NCBI GenBank assembly: GCA_017163975.1
Contig: JAFFSR010000353.1
Location: 526,001 to 590,000, forward strand
DNA: 64,000 bases
Direction: 5' to 3'
DNA from: Anastatus disparis
Taxonomy: Eukaryota; Arthropoda; Insecta; Hymenoptera; Eupelmidae
Numbering within the stretch: position 1 is the first letter of the stretch; each line of letters begins with the position of its first letter. Under the pieces are notes generated by a model, which worked only from the letters and a program-made list of their open reading frames with translations, made no database searches and was not told the DNA's origin. A program made the position numbers and the translations under genes. Below, piece after piece: positions 47,032 to 56,542 of this stretch.

Positions 47032-47059
47032 TAACATCCAATAATTACTAACCATTTAT

Positions 47060-47300
47060 TAAATAACAAGTTCGCTATAGCTAAGCAAGGCGCGTTGGCT
47101 ATAAACGACTTGTAACGATATAACTAACAAAAAGACACACAAAAGAGTCGGCGTAAGCTAGGCAAGGCGCGCTTGCCTATCAACGACTCTCCTTCATGGA
47201 TGCATTTACAGGTTGATCTTCGGAAAAGATACCTTATCAACGTGGATACTAAAAGGTTCGCAATAGCTAAGCAAGACGCGCAACTTGTTCATGTTGTCGT
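47060..47300. repeat. Three related hairpin-like repeats with a common AGCTAAGCAAGGCGCG core
   Basis: Hairpin 1 (47,067-47,112) pairs CAAGTTCGCTATAGC with GGCTATAAACGACTTG. Hairpin 2 (47,145-47,189) pairs GAGTCGGCGTAAGCTAGGCAAG, quoted here in part as CTAGGCAAG, with CTTGCCTATCAACGACTC. A third, weaker copy lies at 47,252-47,290. The loops share GGCGCG/GACGCG. Origin unknown. Confidence 0.6.
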
Positions 47301-49370
47301 TTGTGTAAAATATTTAATAAAATAGGTAGAAGAAGAGCATTGTTAATTATTGTAATTTAAACTTCGGGATTAACAAGAATAAGAAACGTTACAACATGCT
47401 GCCAGAATAAATGTCTGTGGGATGCATGACTCATCTATTGTAATAAACAATTTTTTAAGTTGTAAATAGTTAAAAAACTGTACTGTGATAAAACAAATAA
47501 TGACTGTTGTAAATAAATCATAAAAATACATATTGCAAAATGAAAATGTCCGCAACTTCCTTGCGACAAAAAAGTATTGTGAAAAAATAAATATATTTAA
47601 ATCAAGTGAATATTAACCCTGCGGTGATATATGAGTGATTGCGATGGATGATTGTGTGATTTTATCGTATGCAAAATAATTTTTTAATTTTGTAAAATAC
47701 TTATTGTAAATTTTTATGGCATTAGCTGCAATCAGAGGAATGTTAACCTCTAGTGGCATAAATAAATGTTATATCACAACGTATGATAAATCAATAAGTG
47801 CAATACATCACACATTTTTTGTACTTGTAATAAAAAATAACTACCCAGACAATATTTTTTTGTGAAGGGGGAGTGATGTGGGGACACACACATAGTGTAT
47901 ATATACCCAAGTAGAAACATAAAACGGCCAACCGTAACTTTAATCAGTACCTTATACGGAAAGTCTTAAGGTTTAAGCAGGGGTGTGTCACCAGGAAAAG
48001 ATCCGGTACGCAGTTGGCTGACCTAAATTCAGGGTGGCCGTTATGACACCAGAATAAGATCGTAACATTCTTCACGTCAATTATTTCAGGTTATAAATCG
48101 GAAAGCCGTGGATACACCTGAAGTTTATTCGACTGATTTAGCATCCTATCAATTAGCGTTAGCGTCCTTCCGTAACGTATATTCATAACGTATATTTACA
48201 TAAATAGTTTCATTTTTCTGAAACTTAATTAATTTAATTGAAGTATATCATGAAATTAACTTCATTTTCATTTTTTATTCATTAAAAGTATCTTAAATAA
48301 AGTTCATATTCAGAAAATGGAGAGATATAAGTTGCGTGACAGAAAGACGTTAGATATAAAAAATATAACGGGGATCAAAGTAGTTGTATTGATAGTGATA
48401 GCTAACTTAGCAGCTACTAAAAATGTATAGCTCTAAAGGTTCTGAATAAATTTTATTCATTCATAACTTTCATGTTTTATCTTTGAGTAAAAACCTATAT
48501 TAAAGCCAAATTTGAACCTTATCTGCACCAGATTTGCACCGCATCCGGGCCGGATTTGTATTTAGTTTATTGTACTTCTTTGTACTTCAGACTGTCCTAT
48601 TCCGGTCCTGTCATAGTCCTGAATAGCAAAACTAAAATTAGATATCCAGACAGGATCCGCAACTTTTTCTGATGACACACTCCAATCAGGTACTAATCTG
48701 ATTTCAGATCAGGGCCAGAATATTATCTTGAGAATACGGATGTTCCCCATATTTACATTTATATGCTCGGGTCCCATATACTCGGGTAAGTATGGTGCTG
48801 TAAGCGCACTAAGACACATGAACGTGTATATGAGAACACCTTTGCGTAAGCGTCAAGTCAAACGTGCAAGTAGCAGCGAGAAAGACACTTCTAGATCAGT
48901 CTTCATTTTTCTGTGAATTGAATCATTTATTAGATTCCTATTCAAAGGAAAAACTAAAAATAAGGTTAACTTCTTAATTTTAATACTTCGATAAACGAAG
49001 ATCTTCTAAGATTCAACTGAGTATTCCAGCCTTATGTATCAGCATCTTCGAAATTTCTATAAGGGATCAATAATATGAAAAATAACGCCACCCAGTGACT
49101 TAAAATCAATCGAATTCATCGATTGTCAATTCAACTGTAAGGCGCAAGGTGACGTTTCTCTTAACATTGTGATTCTTCGTACAAATTTTAAATACGCTGA
49201 TACAGGTTGAAGCACTTAGTTGAATCGAGAAACTCTTCATCTGTCGGAGAGTTGAAATTACGAGGTTCACCTCGATTTTGATATATTCTTTGAATGAGAA
49301 ATAAATAAATGACGTAACTCACAGAGCAATGATATCATTTTCTCCATTTTTACGAAATATTTAGAACGAA
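47301..49370. other. Non-coding DNA; possible decayed LTR near 47.88-48.1 kb
   Basis: A GTGATGTGGGGACACACAC word at 47,873, as in some insect LTR starts, is followed by less AT-rich sequence to about 48,130, but I cannot define ends or a duplication. The remainder is AT-rich with no supported frame. Confidence 0.35.
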
Positions 49371-50165
49371 TGACATTTTCCATAAATTATATCATTAAAA
49401 CTCGTCCTGTTATGATGTCATCTGTAGTTAATGACGTCATTTACAAAAAAATGTTTGAACCTGGTAGTAAATGGCGTCTTTTGTTTTTAAAGATTTTACT
49501 AAATTACATCTTTTTGCCACGTCATTTTTAAAAAAAGACATCAGTTTCTCCAGATTAGAGAATTATGTTGCAGTAAATGACTCATCTTGATATGAATAAC
49601 GTCAAAAGAAGACGTCTTTCAATGACATGATTCATGAAAAACGACGTCATTTATTCAAAATATTTTTAAAATATGGAGAAAATGGCGTCATTACTGTAAC
49701 GACCCTATTAAAAAATCTCAGGTGAGAAATCACCTGATTTCTCAGGTGATTAATCATGCCAAAATCTCATGTGATGATTTTTTTTGTTTTTACACGTTTC
49801 AAACCATGCTTAGTCAATTGCGAACTATTTTTAAAAATTTTTGAAAAATTGAATTTAGAAAATTTTTTGTAAAATGAGTCAAAATTTTTTCTAAGAACAA
49901 ATTTTTAAAAAATTTTCAAAAATAGTTCGTAATTGACTAAGTATGCTTTGAAACGTGTAAAAACCAAAAAAATCGTCACATGAGATTTTGGCATGATTAA
50001 TCACCTGAGAAATCAGGTGATTTTTCACCTGAGATTTTTTAGTAGGGAAAAATGACGTCATTTTCCGTTTCGATTCCTGACAAAGCAAATGACGTCATTA
50101 AATGTCATTAAAGACGTCATTTAATGACGTTATTTAATGCGGTCATGAGAAGACGTCATTATTTT
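49371..50165. repeat. Region dense in GACGTC palindromes
   Basis: TGACGTCA, the CRE/ATF palindrome, occurs exactly at 49,432, 50,053 and 50,090, and GACGTCAT at 49,643, 50,113 and 50,153, with further one-base variants (GGCGTC, GACGTT). They lie on both sides of the foldback element at 49,703-50,047. The pattern looks like a degenerate short repeat rather than chance. Confidence 0.65.
49703..50047. mobile_element. Foldback MITE (family M3), nearly perfect hairpin
   Basis: The ends are CCCTATTAAAAAATCTCAGG and the complement of CCCTACTAAAAAATCTCAGG. The ~150-bp arms match almost base for base (CACCTGATTTCTCAGGTGATTA, quoted in part as GATTTCTCAGGTG; TACACGTTTCAAA; TAGTCAATT). Each arm also contains its own smaller TCACCTGA...TCAGGTGA palindrome. 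Target duplication is not clear. High arm identity suggests a young insertion. Confidence 0.88.
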
Positions 50166-50263
50166 CAGTAGGGAGGAAATCCTTCATGCATATTGCGCAA
50201 AAGTCCTGTAGGATTATCCTGCAGAGTGTCATACATTTTTAATAATAAAAATTTTTAAATTTT

Positions 50264-50853
50264 GAAAAACAGTGCTCCTATAAAGAGTATTATCTTTGGT
50301 TCTACTGGTCGTACAATAAAAATTAAAAAAGGAAAAATATTAACTTTTTATGAAATGTGAAATTTTTTGAAACTATTTCTTCCATTGTTTATATCTCTTT
50401 GAAAATATTTTCAATTTTTTAAATTTTTGAAAAATGATATTTAGTGAAAAATTCAAACAGGAACCGAAAAGATTTTAAAAAATCTAAAATTTATTATTCA
50501 TGATTTTTTTTACGAAGCTTATTTATAGAGTTATAAACGATTAAATGTTGTGAAATAATATAATAAAAACAGTAATAATAATTATGCAATTAATGATTCA
50601 GAATATTTCTTTTTCATATTTCTTAAAAACTAAGTGTTTGAAATCAAAAACTAATGTTTGTCTTGAAAAATTATGACAATGTATAATTCTAAAAAGTTTA
50701 TATACAAATATGCAGAACGTATTTAATTTTGAAAAAATTTTACACCCCAGAAGTTAGTGTTTTTCATGTGCTTTAATATCCTTTTTCGATTTTTATTATG
50801 AACACCAGTAGAACCAGAGATAATGCTCTTAAAGGAGCCCTGTTTTTTAAAAT
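50264..50853. mobile_element. Foldback element (family M4), diverged arms
   Basis: CAGTGCTCCTATAAAGAG and TCTTTGGTTCTACTGG near the left end pair with CCAGTAGAACCAGAGA and CTCTTAAAGGAGCCCTG near the right end, and the pairing continues inward (AAAAAGGAAAAATATTAA). The arms are about 150 bp with many differences and the centre is AT-rich. Confidence 0.75.
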
Positions 50854-51386
50854 TTTGTCCGCGAATTTATGAACGGTACTATAATTTAATCAATTTTTTT
50901 TTCTAAACTTAAAATTAAACAATAAATACAAATGTTTTGGAATTTATTAATTTTATTATGCACACGATAAAACATTAAAATTGAACTTTGTACTGTATTT
51001 ACCAGTAATTTCAATCTATCTATTGGTAATATGGGTGAATAAAATACAACAATAAAATTAGAATAAAAATACTCTTTATTATAGAGAAACTAATAAAAAC
51101 TCTCTTTGTAAAAAATTGTAATTACACTTTTTAAAGTACACTGCTAAAAATATTCCTAAATTTAATACATATTTAAGATAAAAATGTATCTTAAATTTAA
51201 GAATAATGTCATTAAAACTTATTTAATATAAAAAATTATTAAAATTAATGAAAAATTATTAAAATTAACACAGAAATTCTTAAGATTAAAATAACGGTTA
51301 CTGGAGTTTAGTAATATGGTTATTAAACTTCAATATTATAATTGAAAATCTATTAATATTCCATGTTAATGAAAATTTTATTAAAC

Positions 51387-51768
51387 TTAAGGGGATGTAA
51401 AATGGACACTACACCTGTACTCATAAATATTCACTATCTTTACATCTTATTGCAAAATTTTCAATAAAAAAATGCATTAACTTTTAGTATCTACCATGAA
51501 GATTATTCGGTTAAATTTTTAAATAAATTCATTCATTAGTTATTAAGAATTTTGGGTTTCAAAATTATTTATTAATATTTTTCAATTTTGTACAGAAATC
51601 CAAATATCTTAAAAACTAATGAATGAATTTATTTGAAAATTTATCTAAATAATCATCATGGTACATACTACAAGCTAATGCATTTCTTTTCTGGAAATTC
51701 AGCAATGAAATGGAAAGGAAGCTAATATCTATAAGTACAGGTGTAGTGTCCGTTTCACATCTCCTTAA
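51387..51768. mobile_element. Foldback MITE (family M5) with TTAA duplication
   Basis: TTAA at 51,387-51,390 and 51,765-51,768. The arms read GGGGATGTAAAATGGACACT and complement, then ACACCTGTACT. The unfilled site with a single TTAA is present in the paralogous repeat unit at about 62,253, which confirms the insertion. Confidence 0.88.
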
Positions 51769-52005
51769 TAAATACTTAAATTACTTGTATTAAATCTAAT
51801 ATATTGATGAAGATATATGGAACTGAAATTTATCAAGACGTTAATAAATTATTATAAAATTTAATATAGAATCTTAAAAATGTTTGATGTATTAAAAATT
51901 TATAAAAATTAATAAACTCAAGTTGAAACTTAAGATTCAAAATACTAAAACGTAAGATAACGGATACTAAAGTTTTGCAATATGCTTATTAAAATTATAG
52001 TTGAA

Positions 52006-52011
52006 AATGTA
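52006..52011. repeat. Polinton target duplication, left (AATGTA)
   Basis: Identical to 62,218-62,223. The joined flanks reproduce the paralogous repeat near 51,341-51,375 (GAAAATCTATTAATATTCC). Confidence 0.88.
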
Positions 52012-52056
52012 AGTAGATAGGCTATAGGCATACTGGCACACCCGGATTCTAGCACA
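52012..52056 (+). repeat. Polinton left terminal inverted repeat
   Basis: Starts AGTAGATAGGCTATAGGC and continues CATACTGGCACACCCGGATT. It matches the complement of 62,173-62,217 with about one difference. From 52,057 on, the two ends share only shorter GGATTCTAGCACACC and GTGTGTTAGAATCCG words. Confidence 0.9.
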
Positions 52057-52152
52057 GCCCAAGGTGTGTCAGAACCCGTACGGATTCTAGCACACCCTCC
52101 AAGTGTTTTAGAATCCGAATGTGAACTAGTATGCCTATAGCGTTTTCTACTT
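52013..52152. repeat. Imperfect ~140-bp palindrome at the Polinton left end
   Basis: The terminal GTAGATAGGCTATAGGCATACT is complemented at 52,125-52,152 by AGTATGCCTATAGCGTTTTCTAC (quoted in part as AGTATGCCTATAGC). GGATTCTAGCACA near 52,046 is complemented by GTTTTAGAATCCG near 52,103. The left end could therefore fold back on itself. Confidence 0.75.
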
Positions 52153-52170
52153 TTTCTACTTTTTTTTTTC

Positions 52171-52644
52171 TTACAAATGGTTTTGTGAGAGATAGAATAA
52201 TTTCATGAGTTTGACATTGTGTAGTGCACAGACAGTCTTATGAATTGGATTATGGTTTGTACACACAGTAACGCATTTGAAAGATGGGTTTAATGGGTAT
52301 CCGTATTCATTGATGTTATAAACGGGAAATTTGAATCTTAGCAACCATTTTCGTTTGAATTCATTAATAACAAAAATTTTTGTAGCATCATGTAAATGTT
52401 CACGGAGTAAGTTTGCAATTTGAGAGTAATCTAGTCCATCAGTGTTCCAAGCTATTCCATGATTATGTTTGAGTCGAATGTTTTCTTCTTGCAATTCGTC
52501 AGAGAGCCTTTTCCATGAAAAAGGTTTTTTGAATAGATGAACAATGGGATCACCACTGTCGTTGAGAGGAATGATTGCTATTTCCTTTAGAACATATTCA
52601 CCACCCATTTGCTTAAAACCAATCATGTCTACCGCATATTCCAT
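52171..52644 (-). CDS. Conserved Polinton protein, possibly exonuclease-like
   Basis: Intact 157-codon frame, ATG at 52,644. It starts AVDMIGF then LKEIAIIPL, followed by KHNHGIAW (residues about 59-66), IFVINEFKRKWLLRF and TVCALHNVKLMKLFYL near the end. The same succession of landmarks occurs in the 43,276-43,923 gene of the other element, so they are one family despite low identity. An acidic residue followed by KE, as in DEDD nucleases, suggests an RNase-H-like fold; this is inference. It lies just inside the left inverted repeat, 40 bases downstream of the capsid gene in the same direction. Confidence 0.65.
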   Translation of the reverse strand: MEYAVDMIGFKQMGGEYVLKEIAIIPLNDSGDPIVHLFKKPFSWKRLSDELQEENIRLKHNHGIAWNTDGLDYSQIANLLREHLHDATKIFVINEFKRKWLLRFKFPVYNINEYGYPLNPSFKCVTVCTNHNPIHKTVCALHNVKLMKLFYLSQNHL

Positions 52645-52683
52645 TTCGAAATATTAATTTTTTTACGTAAAAGTGAAGATAAT

Positions 52684-53925
52684 TCAGACAAGCTTCCGGA
52701 CATCACCACTAATAGGATTGTACTGAACGATGCGATCGTGTAAGATCATGCAATAAGCTGAAGTATTAGCTGGAAAGTCAGTTTGAGACTCAAATTCTAG
52801 ACGTACATCGACAGGAGCGCTCTTTAGAGATTCGTTTTGTCGTGAACAGTCAATAACTATGAGTGGTTCAAAGTTGATAAACTGAGACTTTGTCAACAAT
52901 GGTTGTGAATCTCTTCCGTAATAGCTTTTCTGAAAATTAGCATACATATCATATAGAATAGCAAATTGATTCTTAGATATGTCAAGATTGAGATTGTTGT
53001 ACGGATAATATTGCGAATTCAAGAAAAGTCTCACATTACTAATATTACAGTGGTCAAAGCGACTGGCATTTATAGGTCTTGAACCTTTTTTTCCCGATTG
53101 TAATCCAAGAATCACGAAACGTGGTTTCTCCAATTGGTTTGAAGTTTTTACCGTCCAGACGTGTTTATTTGTTGTTGGAAGAAGAGGATATTCAAATAAC
53201 TCCCATGACCGAAAACTCATAGAAATAGGATTATCTTTGCCAATGAAATTTAACAGCTGAATTTTTTGTTTATCTGATGCAATAACATATGGCATTAACC
53301 ACTCTATCTTTGATATTTTTATTTGATAAGGTTCATATGTGGTTGCATTGTTGGCTATAGTACCTTCCTGTACTATAGCATTCAGGTCATTTCTTGATCT
53401 TGTGAGAATGAGTTCATGCTTCATATTAACAACAATTTTCTTGTAATCTTCTGCGAAGCCTAAAATCATACTTAGAAGGATAGAAACGTCAAAATTTCCA
53501 TGATCATCTACAATTGTTTTGTTTCTTTCTTCAACACCAAGCCAGCCTGCATTTTCTAATGTTAGAGTCTGATTTGGATTAAATGAAGTGCATTCCTTCA
53601 TGAGATTACTCAGACCAACATTTTTACTTTTATCTATCTCTACAGCATTAAGTTCATATCGAATTTCATCAAACAGATGACAATAGCCATTGTTAACGAA
53701 ATTAGTTTTAGTTAGTGCTTGTCCATCTGGTTTTTGTAATTTTCCACATACATGGATGTAACTACATGATGGTAAGAGGCATAAATCTTGATGCTGAATA
53801 GAAATACGGATTTCATCACTGTTATTGAAACTTAATGTGGAGTATGGTTGATATGCGTGAACCTCATAATGAGCAATAGACTCATCGAATGCGACAACTG
53901 ATTGAATGCTTAGAATTTCGTCCAT
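52684..53925 (-). CDS. Major capsid protein of the second Polinton (double jelly-roll type)
   Basis: Intact 413-codon frame, ATG at 53,925. Landmarks are the N-terminal SVVAFDESIAHYEVHAYQPY (first 20 residues of that stretch), LPSCSYIHVCGKL, FDEIRYELNAVEID and KPRFVILGLQSGKK, and the C-terminal RNESLKSAPVDVRLEFES. This set is typical of a capsid-like family common in arthropod Polintons. It differs from the F54H12.2-like capsid at 41,879. Length and position next to the penton-like gene fit a double-jelly-roll capsid protein. It would assemble the icosahedral shell (family knowledge). Confidence 0.72.
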   Translation of the reverse strand: MDEILSIQSVVAFDESIAHYEVHAYQPYSTLSFNNSDEIRISIQHQDLCLLPSCSYIHVCGKLQKPDGQALTKTNFVNNGYCHLFDEIRYELNAVEIDKSKNVGLSNLMKECTSFNPNQTLTLENAGWLGVEERNKTIVDDHGNFDVSILLSMILGFAEDYKKIVVNMKHELILTRSRNDLNAIVQEGTIANNATTYEPYQIKISKIEWLMPYVIASDKQKIQLLNFIGKDNPISMSFRSWELFEYPLLPTTNKHVWTVKTSNQLEKPRFVILGLQSGKKGSRPINASRFDHCNISNVRLFLNSQYYPYNNLNLDISKNQFAILYDMYANFQKSYYGRDSQPLLTKSQFINFEPLIVIDCSRQNESLKSAPVDVRLEFESQTDFPANTSAYCMILHDRIVQYNPISGDVRKLV

Positions 53926-53955
53926 TTTTCTGAAAGCAGCAGAGAATGATACAAT

Positions 53956-54102
53956 TTATCTTTTTCCACGTACTTTGAGACCTATGCTTTTGAGAAACTG
54001 GATGCTCTTCCGTGTTAACGGTTTGAGTACCTTTGGACGACTGATGGTGGGTTGACATGATGGCTGACTTATATGCACACTTGGATTGTAAACGATTCCC
54101 AT
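53956..54102 (-). CDS. 48-codon conserved small protein between penton-like and capsid genes
   Basis: ATG at 54,102 shares its A with the stop of the upstream gene (TAATG), and the frame ends at TAA 53,956-53,958, 30 bases before the capsid ATG. The product is basic and ends with a helix-like LTRKSIQFLKSIGLKV. It is too short to call by length alone, but the tight TAATG overlap, same strand and lack of stops support it. A short minor virion or membrane-active peptide, like the pX-type protein in the other element, is a guess. Confidence 0.6.
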   Translation of the reverse strand: MGIVYNPSVHISQPSCQPTISRPKVLKPLTRKSIQFLKSIGLKVRGKR

Positions 54103-54590
54103 TATACAGATTTTATGTGAGGTCTAATAGTAATTTCCTCTCCTCGGAAATTCACTAAATTTCCGTCTTGATCAACGATTCGGATTTGAAGTTGATCTAT
54201 ACTTTTAACATTGAGTGGTAAATATATGACATGCGATGGAACTTCTATGATTTTATATCCTGGAGGAACTTTTGGGAAAAACTCATGGATCGTGTGAACT
54301 TTTTTGTCGTTGATGTAAGCACCTGTAGTAATATTACACTCTACCCTGAGTGCGTTTATTTTCAATATCTTCACAGGTAAATCAGAGCTGTGATAAGTGT
54401 CTTCATGAAGAACGCGACAAGTGAAACCGAGAAGACTGCCTATTGAATCCTGAGGTCTAAGATCTATCTGATGGCTGCAATAAATTTCACTTCTGAGAGT
54501 ATTGTTGTTAGCTTTTAAGGAAAACTCGATTCCTTTAGATTTCAGATCTTTTTGCAAAAATGGTCTAAGATTTGAAAATTTGTATGTATA
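54102..54590 (-). pseudogene. Penton-like protein, N-terminally truncated
   Basis: The C-terminal part (about 150 codons) is open to the stop at 54,102. It contains DLRPQDSIGSLLGF, ITTGAYINDKKVHTIHEFFP, VPPGYKIIEVPSHVIYLPL and DQLQIRIVDQDGNLVNFRGEEI (quoted in part: VDQDGNLVNFRGE), a segment found in many arthropod Polinton proteins beside the capsid gene. The frame has no ATG at its N-terminal end and runs directly into the plus-strand ATPase fragment, so its start is missing. A jelly-roll vertex protein is likely from position. Confidence 0.68.
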
Positions 54591-55083
54591 CTCTAAATTC
54601 TTAAATCAACCGAAATACCAATTTCTTCAAAAAGTTTTAGAGCCAATTGAAGGTATATCATATCTACCGTTCAGTGAACATGCATCTGTAGTGTCTCCAG
54701 ATGAAGCCCTACCTAATTCAATTATGATTTTTGACGATGTGGCTTGTGAGAAGCAGGATAACGTCAGAGCTTTTTTCTGTATGGGGAGACACAAAAGTGT
54801 AGATAGCTTTTATTTATGTCAGTCATATGCTCATATACCGAAACATCTCATCAGGGACAATATTAATTTGATGGTAATTTATCGTCAAGATGATGTTAAT
54901 CTTAAACATATCTATGAAGACCATGTAAATACTGACTTAACTTTAAATGAATTTCGAAATCTTTGTACTGAATGCTGGAAGAATGACAAGTATGGATTTG
55001 TTGTTATTGACAAAGATAGAGCAATGAATGATGGTAGATAAAGAAAAGGATTTGACTGTTTTGCCATGAAAAAGGAAGTATAA
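54562..55083 (+). pseudogene. FtsK/A32-like genome-packaging ATPase, C-terminal part only
   Basis: From about 54,562 the frame reads ENLYVYSKFLNQPKYQFL, then PNSIMIFDDVACEKQD, the Walker B region with paired Asp, and FFCMGRHKSVDSFYLCQSY followed by PKHLIRDN, as in Polinton packaging ATPases. The Walker A (GxxGxGKT) half is absent: the sequence before 54,562 is the tail of the minus-strand penton-like gene. A TAA at 55,039-55,041 cuts the last residues, and the frame then continues RKGFDCF to 55,083. The enzyme would pump DNA into the capsid. Confidence 0.8.
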
Positions 55084-55099
55084 ATCTTAATCTTTGCAG

Positions 55100-56121
55100 T
55101 TCGATTGTAGACAGCATCTTGTCAGCATACCTGACTTTAAGAAAGAAAAAAATGTTCTTAGCGAGCTCTTACGAGCACGTGAGGCTATTAAAAAAAATAC
55201 TCTTTATTAAAAAAGGAGAGAGATGATTTTGAAAAGGTTATTGGTGATACCTTAAAACCAGTTATTACACCACTTAAAAAGCTTGTCGATTCGAAAACTG
55301 AAAGTGTGTCACGTTCTGGTCACATTTCAGCTATAGACAGTAACAGAAAATCGGCAAAAAAAAGATTGAGATTCGATGAATCAAGTTATATTGTAAACGA
55401 TAATAATTACTCGGGTTCTGCGTTTGATAATGACGCTTCTAATGGCGATGATTTTTCTCCGATAAATAGCACAATGATGAATTCATCATTCAATTCTGCA
55501 AATTCATCATTCAAATCTATATATTTACCATTTGCACCTGCGCATAAAGAAACTGAACCGACAGACTTTTTATCAATGCTAAATGGAAGCCGCAGCAAAA
55601 TCGATAACATATACAGAGTGAGAAAAGTCAGTGGGGTATACATGATGGGTGATTCACAAATTCAATTAGATGATAAACTAATAGAAGTGAAAGATTTAAG
55701 TTTTCCTAAAAGCAGTGGTCTAATGGAATTGCTTTTCAAAAAAGAACCAGATGATAATCTTTTAAGTACAACAGATCGCAAGAACTATCGCATTATCCTG
55801 GAAGCAACAAATGCCCATAGAAAAAGACATAGCAAAAGTGAGAATATACGCTTTTCGAAGAGTAGAAAATATTCAAAAATCATAGCACCAATGTTCCGCA
55901 GTGATCGCAGTAGAATGTCTACCAGCGGAGGGGGTCTCATACCTAAATATAAAATAGCAAAAAAGAATACTTCCATAGATCTAGTCTACTGGGATGATCC
56001 AAATGAGCTTGTCGAAAGACTGCGATTATTAATAGCCGAACGATCTGCTGGAAATAATAATCACAACAATGAAATCCAATCAATCATAGAGGAACTACGT
56101 GAAGCAGGGGATATATATTGA
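55100..56121 (+). pseudogene. DUF8207-like Polinton protein with a frameshift
   Basis: From 55,180 to 56,121 the frame is open: FEKVIGDTLKPVITPL, a serine/asparagine-rich middle, then DNIYRVRKVSGVYMMGDSQI, SGLMELLFKKEPD, NYRIILEATNAHR, and the end LVYWDDPNELVERLRLLIAERS with NNEIQSIIEELREAG. This C-terminal arrangement is typical of the DUF8207 family that recurs in arthropod genomes. Upstream, the frame shifts in an A8 tract near 55,190, after which the N-terminal part (SELLRAREAIK) reads to about 55,100. No function is established. Its place between packaging ATPase and fibre-like genes suggests a structural role (inference). Confidence 0.68.
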
Positions 56122-56152
56122 CGTACACAATTTTCAAATCAATAGTAGTAAC

Positions 56153-56542
56153 ATGAGTCTCGATGTGTTTGGAAGAAAACTTGAGGGCTTGCAAGTGAGT
56201 GGTGGTCCTCGAGGTATTGGATTCAATGTTACATTAGATGGTCATTTTGATTTAGAAAATAAGCGGCTTTGCAATATTGGAGAGGCTAATGATCTAAATG
56301 ATGCCATTAGTTTGAATTCACTAAAGAATATCCTACAGAAAGAAGTTGATTACTTATCTTCTAAAATTATAGAAGTTGCTAAAGCTATACAAGAATATGA
56401 GAACAAAGTTGAAATATATAAAGCAGAAATAGACGAAAAATTAACTTATGTCCATGATATGACTCAACGAAATTTTGCAAATATTGAATATATAATTAAA
56501 GAAATGAATAGACAATCGGATATTGCTAAAATTGAAGTTTAA
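56153..56542 (+). CDS. Fibre-like coiled-coil protein
   Basis: I use the ATG at 56,153, after the upstream stop at 56,119-56,121; it gives 129 codons. Residues 17-60 read GGPRGIGFN, then DGHFDLENKRLCNIGEANDLNDA (quoted in part as DLENKRLCNIG) and SLNSL. This matches the pattern 'D-x-dMxxKrIxNvxxPxxxxDAVNxxyV' of phage tail-fibre repeats that trimerise. A long charged coiled coil follows (residues 62-129). A trimeric fibre or spike is my inference. The end overlaps the start of the integrase frame by 20 bases. Confidence 0.55.
   Translation: MSLDVFGRKLEGLQVSGGPRGIGFNVTLDGHFDLENKRLCNIGEANDLNDAISLNSLKNILQKEVDYLSSKIIEVAKAIQEYENKVEIYKAEIDEKLTYVHDMTQRNFANIEYIIKEMNRQSDIAKIEV

Larger units (their letters stand above)
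51120..52011. repeat. ~300-bp tandem repeat, host site of the Polinton (left part)
   Basis: Two or more units share GAAAATGTATTAATATTCAATGT-type (quoted in part: TTAATATTC, ATGTTAATGAAAAT), TTACTTGTATTAAATCTAAT, GGAACTGAAATTTATCAA and AGAATCTTAAAAATNTTTGATG. Units lie at 51,300-51,980 (with a foldback insert) and continue at 62,224-62,395 on the far side of the Polinton. Confidence 0.8.

Noticed and set aside
54502..54561. N-terminal extension of the plus-strand ATPase frame
   Set aside because: Those codons are antisense to the penton-like gene and do not resemble the ATPase family; true homology starts at about 54,562.
55407..55643. 78-codon minus-strand frame
   Set aside because: It is the shadow of the DUF8207-like gene.
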